A program made the position numbers and the translations under genes. A model generated the notes under the pieces. It worked only from the letters and a program-made list of their open reading frames with translations. It searched no databases and was not told where the DNA came from. A stretch of 64,000 nt of DNA, from positions 1,302,001 through 1,366,000 of the forward strand of contig JAMYGW020000002.1 in NCBI GenBank assembly GCA_025617375.2, written 5' to 3'. This document shows positions 12,058-22,396 of this stretch, in pieces. This DNA comes from Acarospora socialis (Eukaryota > Ascomycota > Lecanoromycetes > Acarosporales > Acarosporaceae). Position 1 is the first letter of the stretch; every line of letters begins with the position of its first letter.

Positions 12058-12910
12058 GTGGCAAGGATTTCGACCGTCGGTCTTGGTGACACCATTGTCA
12101 TCCACGGCAATAAACCATCAGATCCGGGGCACGTAATTGTTAGCTACAGAGGCTATCCCTACGCCAAGCAGTCCGGTGAAAACACTTTACCGTGCCGGTC
12201 TGCGATAATGACAGTGCTTTGGATCGGGTCCAAAGCCCAAAGCGGATGTACTCGGGCGAAGGCGAACCTGTTCCAGAATTATATTAAGCCGGGAGGGCAG
12301 CCTAAGGTTGTCAAGGTGACCCTTGAGGAAGGCAAATATCATCCCATCCATCTCATGTACACAAACTGAGGTGGGACCAGGGCATTTCAAACTCGAAATC
12401 AAAGCTTCAGATGCGTCCATCATTTTTAAAAGCAAGTTGGGTGTGTCGGAGTTCCTGGTCCAGTATTCTTGTGACTTGACCAGTGTGCCGATGTATCCAC
12501 CTGTCGGGTTGCCTTCTGAACACCCAACTCTCTCCAGCACCGAGGTGTGCCCAGCTCTCAACGGTCAGACTAGGGTAGTCAAGGATTAGCCTACAAGTTC
12601 ACCTGCGACGGCTATATCAACGTCTCATCAAACAAGACGGGGTCAATGCCTCGTTATGGAGCAAGCCTACAACAATGCCTGGAGGACTGCGTTGCACTTA
12701 TGCCGCAATGTAAGGGAATAAATTGTGTTGGTAACAGTATGTTTTGCTGCCCTCGAAAATGCCCTTACCAGAGATCAGACATGTAGCTGACAAACAAGCA
12801 GACCCAGCCATCGGCGGATGCGTTGAGGCATCGAAGTACGAACCCATTCCTCTTAGAGACGCACCTGCTAAAGGGACTATCCATGTCGTTCCAGTCACAA
12901 AGCCTAAGTA
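12058..12910 (+). pseudogene. Decayed adhesin, PA14/GLEYA-like plus Apple-like domain
   Basis: The + strand reads YRGYPYAKQSGEN, VLWIGSKAQSGCTRAKANLF, VTLEEGKYHPIHLMYTN and FLVQYSCD, in the order expected for a PA14/GLEYA-type sugar-binding domain of fungal surface adhesins. In a shifted frame this is followed by YKFTCDGYINVSSNKTG and a segment with regularly spaced cysteines ending CKGINCVG, which resembles the Apple/PAN-like modules that often follow in these proteins. After an intron-like gap, IGGCVEASKYEPIP resembles the usual exit of that module. The frame changes repeatedly, and neither a signal peptide nor a complete 5' end can be found. I infer a lost cell-surface adhesin; the family assignment is from memory of motifs only. 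Confidence 0.5.
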
Positions 12911-13995
12911 GTTCTTGACGGCTTGGTAGAGCCGGATGACTTCCGACCTAAGGGTAGCGCTTGTTGGTTGAACCAACTCATGCAACCTACGAGGATGCTG
13001 ACCTTGGAAGGCTTTGCGATAATGGTGTTGAGACTTCCGAAATTGATGTTGCTATATGACTCCGCTTTGTTCTCCGCAATGTAGCTTACATAGTGAACAT
13101 ACCCCGACTATATCCATAGATGGTTTCTTCGTCACCATTAGGGGAGTGCAGGTGTTTCAGCAGTCAAATGTGCTAGGATATAATTGTGCCACTCGTCGTA
13201 ACTATCATATGTCCATCCAGCTTATATTACACATTTCACAGCACTGAGCAGCAAAGAGACCGAGATAACGGCGGTTGAAGTTCGTAGGGGCTCTAATCTG
13301 TGCTTACTGGCTGCTTTGCAAAGTGAGATCTGGGTCAACAGGGCCGAGTAGAGTATCTTATTCATAGAGAAAGACGCTCTTCCCTTGTCTGGATTTGTAT
13401 CTGTAGTCTGTTACCTGAGTACTTGAGACATTGGACGCAGCGCTGTCCGCTCATATCTAATATTGATGTGGACATGAAGCTTTGGACGAATCAGGTCGCC
13501 GTACACAAAGTGGCATGGTCCGTGTGCCGGTACCTTGCATTAGCGTCGAGACTTTGACAGGTCCAGACGTCATTGACAGTTGAAGCTCCTGTGAGTTCAA
13601 AGTAGATATTACCTTCATGTTCTGATCGTTCAACTTACTCAACCAACGGTCAAACAGTCATCCACTGTTATCGTTTGTGTCAGGACTCAATCCCGGCCTG
13701 AGATGCACTTGCACATACTATAACAACGAGTGGCAGGGCATGAGTCCTCTCTTCAACAGCGAAATCTCAGACCTCACCTGGTCTGACTTATTCATTCAAA
13801 ACGTTCTTACACCGGACTTCTCCGACACTGGACCACCTGACTGTTCAGTCGCTCACGAAGGCTTGCCATTCTTTCATTGTGCCCTCAAACCTACCAAGAC
13901 GTCCTGTATTCGTGCCGTTCGCCGTCAGTCACTCTCAAATTTCAACAATTCAGCCACGAAGCAGTAGAATCTATCGTTTGCGTCACATCACGACC
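12911..13995. other. Intergenic, upstream of the DNA glycosylase
   Basis: Nothing conserved was recognised. An open frame at 13677-13967 with a GLRCTCTYYNN segment has no family match that I know. Confidence 0.4.
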
Positions 13996-15555
13996 ATGGC
14001 GATTCGCACCACCCGTTCCTCTGCAGCCAAAGAAGCAGCCTTCCTAGCTTCGTCTGAGATAAACGGAGCGCCTCAACAGTTGTCCAGCCCTCCTGCGACG
14101 CCGAGTCCTAGAAAGAAGCAAGAGACACCGCCGAAGCGCATTGAAAGGCTCAAAAGGACACCTAAAGTAGCGAAGACGGTGGTACCGCCGACACCTGCCA
14201 GTAAATGGAAGAAAAGGAAAAGAGAGAGCCGGGTCAAGGTTGAGGAAGATATCAATGAGCTTCCGCATAACCTCGGGAAGACCGTTGCCTCCAGCAACAG
14301 CGAAGTGAAAGAAGAGCTTAACCTTCCAATAAAGCCTTCTGCAAGCCGAAAGGAAAAGTCAGTTGAAGCGTCTGTCAAAGAGGTCGAAGCAGTCGTAGAA
14401 GCAGCCACTAGAACGGATGCATCCGCCGGAGGCTCGCCTGCGAAAAAGGCACGGAAGGCTAAAGCGAATCCATACGGCCTCACGCCGGGCGAGACACCAT
14501 ACCCGGATTGGCCACATCCTACACCAGAAGAGTGTCAGGAGGTCAATGATTTATTGTCTGCGGTACACGGCAAGGTCCAAGCCCCGGCAACCATCCCGGT
14601 TCCATCGACAACCGTCTCTGGTTGTGGAGAGGTACCATCCATTCTTGATGCGCTCATCAGAACTCTCCTTAGCGCTGCGACTACGGGCAAAAACTCCTCC
14701 ACGGCATTCAAAGGCTTGGTTGATAAGTTTGGGATACGCCAGGAGGGCATTGGCAAAGGGAGTGTAGATTGGGACAACGTCCGGCGTGCAGATGTTACAG
14801 TTCTCAAAGAAGCAATCAAGAGCGGTGGGTTGGCGGACACAAAGAGTAAACGCATCAAAGAGATTCTAGACATGGTGCATGAAGAAAACAAAGTTCGCCG
14901 CGATGCACTGGTCGACGCCAAGCACGACAAGGACGCTCCCGGTCCAAAAGGCGCGGAAAATGAGGCAGAAGAAGAGAAAGATGCCGAAATCAAACGGGCA
15001 GACGAGCATGTCCTTTCCCTCGATCACCTTCATGTACTTTCTTCTGAAGATGCATTCAACGCACTGATCAAGTACCCCGGCATTGGTCCGAAAACCGCGT
15101 CATGCGTTCTTCTGTTTTGCTTGCAGCGGCCCAGCTTCGCCGTTGACACGCATGTTTTCCGGATCTGCAAGTGGCTGAATTGGGTTCCACCGGACAAGGC
15201 GACAAGGAACACTACATACAGTCACTGCGAGGTCAGAGTACCAAACGAGCTGAAGTATTCGCTCCATCAACTGATGATTCGCCATGGGAAGACTTGTCCG
15301 AGATGCCGGGCTGCAACTGGGGAAGGAGGCGGCGACTGGGATAAGGGTTGTCCTATCGACCACCTAGTCAAGAGGACGGGGAAGAGAAAGGGTAACCCGA
15401 GCGGAAAACCGACCAAGACGAAGGCAGGAAAGAAGGCAAAGAAAGGGGAAGAGAGTGATGATAGTGACGAGCTGAGCGAAGCCCCAGTCACAGATGCGGA
15501 AGATGAAGAGGAGGAAGAGGCTAGTGCAAGTGGTGACGAGGGAGGAGAGGTTTGA
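13996..15555 (+). CDS. HhH-GPD base-excision DNA glycosylase
   Basis: A single exon encodes 519 residues. The ATG at 13996 lies in a Kozak-like accATGG context; the open frame continues upstream but without an ATG. Residues 1-150 are Lys/Pro-rich and disordered, with nuclear-localisation-like clusters such as KWKKRKRE. The helix-hairpin-helix LIKYPGIGPKTASCVLL carries the catalytic Lys position, and FAVDTHVFRI carries the catalytic Asp of the endonuclease III superfamily, so bifunctional glycosylase/lyase chemistry is expected. The cluster region after HGKTCPRCR has only three close cysteines, with a Gly/Asp insertion, rather than the classic C-x6-C-x2-C-x5-C iron-sulfur pattern. A 50-residue Lys-then-acidic tail ends the protein. 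An insertion rich in Glu and Lys separates the two halves of the glycosylase fold. Confidence 0.88.
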   Translation: MAIRTTRSSAAKEAAFLASSEINGAPQQLSSPPATPSPRKKQETPPKRIERLKRTPKVAKTVVPPTPASKWKKRKRESRVKVEEDINELPHNLGKTVASSNSEVKEELNLPIKPSASRKEKSVEASVKEVEAVVEAATRTDASAGGSPAKKARKAKANPYGLTPGETPYPDWPHPTPEECQEVNDLLSAVHGKVQAPATIPVPSTTVSGCGEVPSILDALIRTLLSAATTGKNSSTAFKGLVDKFGIRQEGIGKGSVDWDNVRRADVTVLKEAIKSGGLADTKSKRIKEILDMVHEENKVRRDALVDAKHDKDAPGPKGAENEAEEEKDAEIKRADEHVLSLDHLHVLSSEDAFNALIKYPGIGPKTASCVLLFCLQRPSFAVDTHVFRICKWLNWVPPDKATRNTTYSHCEVRVPNELKYSLHQLMIRHGKTCPRCRAATGEGGGDWDKGCPIDHLVKRTGKRKGNPSGKPTKTKAGKKAKKGEESDDSDELSEAPVTDAEDEEEEEASASGDEGGEV

Positions 15556-16168
15556 TCGATGGTCTTCGTTCAAGGTTGGGAAGATATTGTAGAGTAAGGT
15601 AGTTCCGGCAGGCATGCTTTGGCTATTCATACCACCGCTCTGGATATAGTTCGGATCTGGCTGTGGCGCTTGAACGTTCTGGCAATCGAGCTTCTTCAAG
15701 ACCTATTCTGGCTTTGAGCGTTGTTGATGTCTTCCTTTGTCAGATCTATGCTACTGTCTATTTGCGAGGCGTTTAGCCTTTATCTACCTTTGCACTTGAC
15801 AATTAGCTGGACTGGCAGGTCGCCATAAGTTAGCTTCTGCTGTTGAGTCTCCTCAAGACGAGCTGGTGAGCAGGAGGCAGTATTTTGCAAAGAGAAATTA
15901 GCTAGCCATTGTTGGCCTCAAGTTACTTCTTACTGAATACGAGTGAGCTCGTTCAAAAGTAATCGTAGATATCGTAGAGAACATCCTACCCTTGTTTACT
16001 CGTAGATATCCAGATTTAGGTTGCTTCTCCGAGGCCAAAATTTACCTTAGAGGCATGGATCGTACAGTCGAGAACTGGAAAACACAGTTACGTGTCACTT
16101 GCACGGCATTGCGCCCTTAACCTCCCTCTCTAGTCTCTAGGCACTGGTGTCGACCTCAAGCCTAAAAC
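15556..16168. other. Intergenic between glycosylase and ALDH genes
   Basis: This is a tandem-gene spacer. The 11-mer TCGTAGATATC occurs twice near 15964 and 16002. No gene is supported. Confidence 0.5.
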
Positions 16169-18269
16169 ATGTCCTCCTCCAAAGGTGACATGCTTCCTCT
16201 CACCCTTTCATGGCCGGGGCTATGTGCCGGTGCGGCGATCCTCGCCTTCACCTGGATCCTCTTCAAGACATTCCTCTCCAACAACCCCGAAGAGCCCGCC
16301 GTCGACTACGAAGTCCCCATACCGGAGCAATGCAGACCCGGCTGGCGCGGCGAAGAGCTGGAAGAAGTGCAGCTCAAGGTACGTTACCCTTCCCCTTTCC
16401 CCACATCCTAGAACTCCCAGACGTCGAAGGCTGACTCGAAACCGCCAGTCACCCGGCTCCAGCGCGATCCAATGCTACTGTCCGGCCAATGGCCGATCTC
16501 TCGGCCTCGTGAACCCTGCCACGCCAGACGGCATCAATAGGGCCGTTGCGAAAGCCGGCGAGGCGCAGGTGCAGTGGGCAAAGACAAGCTTCGAGCAGAG
16601 GAGGAAAGTCTTACGGACGCTGTTGAAGTATGGGGCTACGGGCAGCTTTCTACTTGGCTACCGATCTTTCTTGTCTTGTGGGTCTGCGGATGGGGAGAAG
16701 AAGACTGACGGGATGGGCGTTCTGGCAGGTACATACTTGAGAATCAAGAGGCCATTGCCACGGCGGCATGTCTCGACTCCGGCAAGACGCGGATTGATGC
16801 ATCATTCGGGGAGATATTAGTTACCGCGGAGAAGCTGAAGTGGACCATCACGCATGGCGAGAAAGCGCTGAAAGCGGAGAGACGGCCGACGAATTTCCTG
16901 ATGATGTACAAGGTCAACGAAGTGCGGTGGGAGCCATTAGGGGTAGTGGCGGCGTGCGTGAGTTGGAAGTAAGGCAGTCTCGATATCTGCTAAATACAAC
17001 TACACTGGGATACTTACAACGAGGACATCTAGCTACCCTGTAAGCCGTCCTTGCGGTCGCCGTCCATCCATCCTGCAGCGCACGCACTGACGACACAGCG
17101 GCGCCCAGTTCCACAACCTGCTCGGCCCCATCATCTCCGCCCTCTTCAGCGGCAACGCCATCCTGGTCAAAGGTTCCGAAGCCACAGCCTGGTCGAGCAA
17201 ATACTTCGTCTCGATCGTGCACGGCGCGCTGAAAGCCTGCAACCACCCTGTCTCCCTCGTGCAATCCATCACCTGCTGGCCCTCCGTCGCCCCGACCCTC
17301 ACCTCCCACCCGGGCCTCAGCCACATCACCTTCATCGGCAGCCGGCCCGTGGCGCACGACGTCTGCGCCTCCGCCGCCAAAGCCCTGACGCCCGTGTGCG
17401 TCGAACTCGGCGGCAAGGACGCCGCCGTCGTGCTCGACGACGTCCGCCACCTGCCCAAGGTCGCCAGCATCCTCATGCGCGGCGTCTTCCAGTCCGCCGG
17501 CCAGAACTGCATCGGCGTCGAGCGCGTCGTCGCCTGTCCCGCCGTCTACGATGAACTCATCGCGCTCGTGGAACCGCGCATCCGTGCCCTCCGTCTCGGC
17601 TCCGCCCTCGATGACGACGACGTCGACGTCGGCGCCATGGTCTCCGACGCCTCGTTCGCCCGACTCGAAACCACCATCGCCGAAGCCGTGCAGCAAGGCG
17701 CGCGTCTCCTCGTCGGCGGCAAGCGCTTCTCTCACCCCACGCACCCAAAAGGCCACTACTTCGCCCCGACGCTCCTCGTCGACGTCACGCCCGCGATGCG
17801 CGTCGCGCGCGAGGAGCTCTTCGCGCCCGTCTTCGTCGTCATGCGCGCCACGTCGCTCGACGACGCCGTGCGGATCGCCAACAGCACGCCGTACGGCCTC
17901 GGCGCGTCGGTCTTCGGGTCCAGCAGGAGAGATCTGGAGAAGGTGGTGGCGGGCCTGAAGGTCGGGATGGTCAGCGTCAACGATTTCGCGGTCTACTATG
18001 CTGTGCAGTTGCCGTTTGGGGGCGTCAAGGGGAGTGGGTATGGAAGGTTCGGCGGCGAGGAGGGACTGAGGAGTTTGTGTAATACGAAAAGCGTGTGTGC
18101 GGATCGGTGGCCCGGGTGGGTGAGTACGGGAATTCCGGGCGCCTTGGATTATCCGATTGCTAGTGCGCGGCGGGCGTGGGAGATGTGTCAGGGGATTGTG
18201 GAGGTGGGGTATGGGGAGACGGTGGGAAGGAGGGTGAGAGGGGGGTGGAAGGTGGTGAGGAATGGGTAA
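16169..18269 (+). CDS. Membrane-anchored aldehyde dehydrogenase, MSC7-like
   Basis: Five exons (16169-16378, 16449-16627, 16729-16968, 17033-17039, 17109-18269) give 598 residues. An N-terminal hydrophobic segment (AGAAILAFTWILFKTFL, residues about 20-36) anchors the protein, as in yeast Msc7. The fold shows the NAD-binding ITFIGSRPVAH region, the catalytic-base Glu in VCVELGGKDAA (about residue 311) and the nucleophile Cys in FQSAGQNCIGVERV (about residue 346). Later come FAPVFVVM and PFGGVKGSGYG, all typical of the superfamily. The reaction is NAD(P)-linked oxidation of an aldehyde; the substrate is not evident. The fourth exon is only 7 nt and is needed to rebuild the conserved VSWNYPFHNLL segment. 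Exon 5 is much more GC-rich than its surroundings. Confidence 0.92.
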
Positions 18270-18731
18270 GGGGTTTGGTTTACATGAGGGGGTGGATGAT
18301 GGTTGCATTCGAGTTTTTAGATGCCAGCTTTGGCGGCCAGACGAGCCAGTATAGAATCGAATAAGCATAGCATTGCGGAGGGTATAGTGTAGCATCGCAC
18401 AGCGCCAGAAACTCAAAGAGTGGGTATTATCGCGCCATTACCAACGAAATCGATGCTTTCCAGCCTGACTAACGTTCCAACAGGGGTATCGAAGAAGCAC
18501 GCGTCGCGTAACAACGACTACCGCACTCGGCCATAAATGACCGCACATGAACGCAAGGTGGTATCACAAACACAATCCAACGACCAAAAGCAGCCCAAGG
18601 CAGAACCAAAAATCTCGTCCACTCACCCTTTCCCCACGATCTCGTGTTCTCGGCCCGCCCGTCGTTCCCAAGCCCTTCGCTTTCCAGCCCAACCAAGCAA
18701 TCAAGCAGGGACGAACGAGGGCGAAGGACGA
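18270..18731. other. Convergent 3' spacer
   Basis: This is 3' flanking DNA of the ALDH gene and the small membrane-protein gene. A G-rich purine tract follows the ALDH stop codon. No gene is supported. Confidence 0.5.
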
Positions 18732-19171
18732 TCAGACGGTACTCCTGCCGCCCCTCCTCCTGCCGCCGCCGCCGCGGCCACAGGTGAGGCAGGAGATGAT
18801 GATGTCGAAGAGGCTGACGATGGCGCCGATGATGGCGTGCAGGACGGCGCCGATGCCGTTGACGATGGCCATGAGGCAGGCGCCGATGGTTTGGAAGATG
18901 GATTTTAACTGGAGGGTTTTGTCAGTGGTTGGTTGGTGGGCGATTGGGAACCGCGGAGGGTTTGAGTGGTTTTGGGTTGGGTGGAGAGGGATTATGAGGA
19001 GGGAGGGAAGGGGGAAGAAAGAGAGAATCTGCGGAGAGGGAAAGAAGATGCGCGGGGTGGGGTGGAGGAAATTGGTGTTGTGGCGAGGGTGGGGAATGAG
19101 GATGTTTGACGTTGTTGAGAGCAGATGGTAGTAGGGAGGAGGGAGCGTACGCATGAGACGACGGCACCCAT
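18732..19171 (-). CDS. Small membrane protein, 65 aa, conserved in fungi
   Basis: Exon 1 (19171-19151) encodes only MGAVVSC. Exon 2 (18908-18732) encodes 58 residues with two long hydrophobic stretches (QTIGACLMAIVNGIGAVLHA and IGAIVSLFDIIISCL), then CG and a Gly/Arg-rich tail. The 242-bp intron is long relative to the gene. The N terminus combines a Gly at position 2 with a Cys at position 7, a layout compatible with N-myristoylation plus palmitoylation (inference). I recall similar uncharacterised proteins with an MGAVVSC start and an IISCLTCG core across filamentous fungi, but no function. It converges with the ALDH gene. Confidence 0.75.
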
Positions 19172-20494
19172 CTTGTCTGTTGTTGCGCTTTCCGCGACGA
19201 GGTTCTCAGAAGTGGATTTGTGTTCGTTGTGTCGTGTGTAGGTATGTGTGGAAGCGTAGGATAGCTGTATATGGTATAGATGCTCTGCTATTGCAATTGC
19301 GATTGCGATTTGATATTTGTAACTTAGAAGTTCTCGGTGGTAATAGGTAAGTGTATAGAGGTAAAGAATGGTATGTGGGTTCGAAGGAGAGTAATATGAA
19401 TCAAATCAATAAATCAATAACAAGGTGCTGGTGGACCCTTCTTTTCTAGCTTGAGCGATTTAAGGTTTCATAGAGCTCCCTGGCGGTCACTAGCGCAGCC
19501 TGCCGATATTAAGCGAATAGCTGGAAGCGGCCGTTGGAGGTGATAACGGTATGCGAAGGGAAGTCCAACACTGCGCATCATGGCCGATTAAAGGTAGACA
19601 CGATAAAGTATCCAGTACTCTCCTGCGCCCCAACAAGTCATCGTTCATCCCAATTCCCCCCGATCAATAAAACGGCCATGCACCACGAGATTGACGCCCC
19701 CCAATTTTTCCCCTTGAGGCCCACACCAACCGTACCCGAACCGATCTCTGCCTCAGAGCAGTTAGCGAAAATTGCACTCTTGCCTGTGGCGTGATAAGGC
19801 GATCGAATCGGCGGCATGGGGATAGGGCACGAGGAGAGTCACCTGTTCATACCCTACCTTATCCAGTTGATGAAAGGTCACTCAACGGAAACCTGTCAGC
19901 TGCCCTCATCTATCAGCCATTTGGAGAGTGGATCGTTGCCGCTTGGGGAATGACAGTGGCTGTGTGCTTGGAACTCTAATTGCGATGTTGTGGCGGATGC
20001 GGTAAAATCGAATGGGTTACACGTACTCGAGCAGAGCGGGTCTAGGCGCATCTGGAGAGGTGGCAACACGTTAGAGATTGGGCGTTGCTTACCTAGGTAG
20101 TAGTAAGCGATATGAAGACTCGGTGAAGTTGATGTGCTTCGGTTGTTCGTACTGACCATCGGGCTTAAAGGTAGTAGACACAGTAGCGGAGAGCGGAAAA
20201 TTAGTGAGCACTACTTGTGGCATCGGCGCAGGATGTGTTGTCTGTCATACCTTGATGCTGCTGCCGATAGGTTATGGTCCTGCTGCCACCCTGAAAGAAT
20301 TGTACTGAATCGAGATTTCTATGCTCATTTACATGGCTGTAACTTCGCACTCGAGAGCAACGGCAGAACTATCTGTAGCATAGTGGCCCTAAAGAGCCGC
20401 TTATGATAAGAAATGCCCGAGCTGTGCCGCAACACCTTTCCAATGAACAGTCACAGTCAAGCCCAAGCAGAAGCCGAGGATGCATGCGACTACA
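19172..20494. other. Intergenic between two minus-strand genes
   Basis: This contains the promoter of the 65-aa protein and the 3' flank of the permease. An ACCTAGGT palindrome lies at 20091-20098. No coding support is seen. Confidence 0.5.
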
Positions 20495-22396
20495 CTACCG
20501 AACAACATGCGCCTCGGCGGCTAACACGTGGCTTGCCTCCTCGTGCCGCAAGGTCTGGCCTCGGTAGTGATGTTTGCCCCTGACGAACCAGTCCACCACG
20601 ATGATGAAGACGACGACACCGTAGACGGCCGATACATAATTCATATCTGAATCCACATTAGCACATTCCGACCTTTTCCGTTGCATCCGAAGGAAAGTGT
20701 ACTTACTGCCCGCCTCTACAGGGAAGACCGGAGGAAATGAGTACATCACAAGTGTGAACACAGTCCATAGGAGAAGGACGACGTTGGCGAAAAGACCAAT
20801 GGGCCCGAGCCAGAAAGGCCCGTGGGGGATGTTATTGCGACCGCGGACCAGGAGGCAGATGATGGGGATGGCGTAAGAGATGTACAGAAGAACGATACAC
20901 GCGGTGATCATGCTAGTAAAGTTGTCAGCAACGAAAGAACACGGAAATTTTGTTCCGCTTTGGTTAACGATGACCGAGAGAGTGCAGGTGTGGTGTCACA
21001 GAAGAGTCAAACTCAGGGCTGCTGAGAGCCGAGGACCATTCCATAATATTGAAAACTTCGAAACCACGACGGACGTAATTCGACCTCTTCCAAAATAACA
21101 GAACAGAGGAGTCTGAGTCAATGCCTACCTATTGAACGCAGTGTATGAACCCAGATACAGACATCCCAAGATAGCCACAATCACACAACTGACGAAGTGG
21201 GCTTGCAGCGGCACGTCCAATGTGGGGTGGACGTGCGACAAGAGCTTGGCGAACGGCAAACCTCGGTCGCGGGCAAACGACCAGCACAATCGGGATTGCC
21301 AGGTATGACTGGCAATCATGCAGCCAACTCCAGTGGCGATAACGAGCGCTTCCAGCACAATCGCCCCCGCTTTCACGCTGAGGGCTTGGTAGTAGAGCTC
21401 GAGGATCGGAACTCCGGTAAGCGTGCCGAAAAGGCCGTCGAGGTCTTGCATGCTGAAGAACATGGCCACGGAGTAAAACCAAGCCGTGACGAAGCCAATC
21501 GCAACGGTTCCCATGATGGCAATCGGGATCATCCGCTCGGGCCTGTGAACCTCCTCCGCCAAGTGTGTTGCACAGTCGAGGCAGGCAAAGGCCCAGTTCG
21601 TATTGATCAGGCCCACGATGAAGGCAATACCATTCGATGCCCAGCCGGTATTGTTGATGAAGTTGGCAAAGACGAATTTAGCCTCTTGATGAGTCGGCGC
21701 CTTCGCCGGAACGACCACCAGGATGACGAAGAAGGAGATCAGCGAGGTGTAGAGCGTGGCGGTGGCAATGGCGGGGAGAACCTTGCCGTAGCAGTTGAAG
21801 AAGAAAGAGAAGGCGTTGGTGACCTGATATCCTATGAACACGTGCCAAGGTAGAATCACGCTGAAGGAGTGTCAGTGTAAAAGCCCAACTCGAACGCATC
21901 ATAGAACGTACAAGTCTGGGTGAGCTAGTTGGTAGCAACCAACCGCAGCACTTCCGACTGCCAGCGCGACACTGGCGGAGGTGAAGATACTCCCAGCCCA
22001 GGCGAACCAACCGGTCAGGTAGGACGCGAAGTTGGCATATCTCCTCGGCGCCAATTCATTTGCCCAGAAGTACTGTCCGCCGGCGTTGGGCAGGGCGCTG
22101 GCCAGTTCCGATAGCGAGATCCCCACGCATGTCGATATCAGAGCGATGAGGATGATGCCATAGATGATGAGGACAGGACCGCCAGAGTTGATACCGGTGA
22201 CCAGAGCGGCGGAGATGCCAAACCACGAATTGGTCAACGAGAAGCCTACACCCAGGACGGAGAAGACGGAGAAGTTCCGCTTCATGTCCTGGGTGTAACC
22301 CATCTCGGCCAGCTTCAGCGCATCGGAATCGAGTGATTTGAGATCGCCAACGTCATCGGGAGTTTGCGCGCGGCCAATGGCGAGATCCTTCTCCAT
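20495..22396 (-). CDS. APC-superfamily amino acid/GABA/choline permease
   Basis: Four exons (22396-21912, 21860-21129, 20912-20707, 20646-20495) give 524 residues with about 12 hydrophobic segments. Diagnostic stretches include GVGFSLTNSWFGISAAL, LSELASALPNAGGQYFWANE in the first half, and FACLDCATHLAEEVHRPER in the middle, as in the fungal Uga4/Hnm1-like amino acid-choline transporter group. The protein should act at the plasma membrane as a proton symporter. GABA, choline or polyamines are possible substrates and cannot be separated from sequence alone. The cytosolic N terminus carries DLKSLDSDALKLAEMGYTQD. The intron after NPDL-like residues splits a Phe codon. The upstream intergenic region is unusually long (2.5 kb) and holds an inverted repeat. 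Confidence 0.9.

Noticed and set aside
16914-18416. 500-codon minus-strand open frame
   Set aside because: It is antisense to the GC-rich last exons of the aldehyde dehydrogenase. Its Asp/Gly/Glu-rich sequence has no domain and is a codon-bias shadow.
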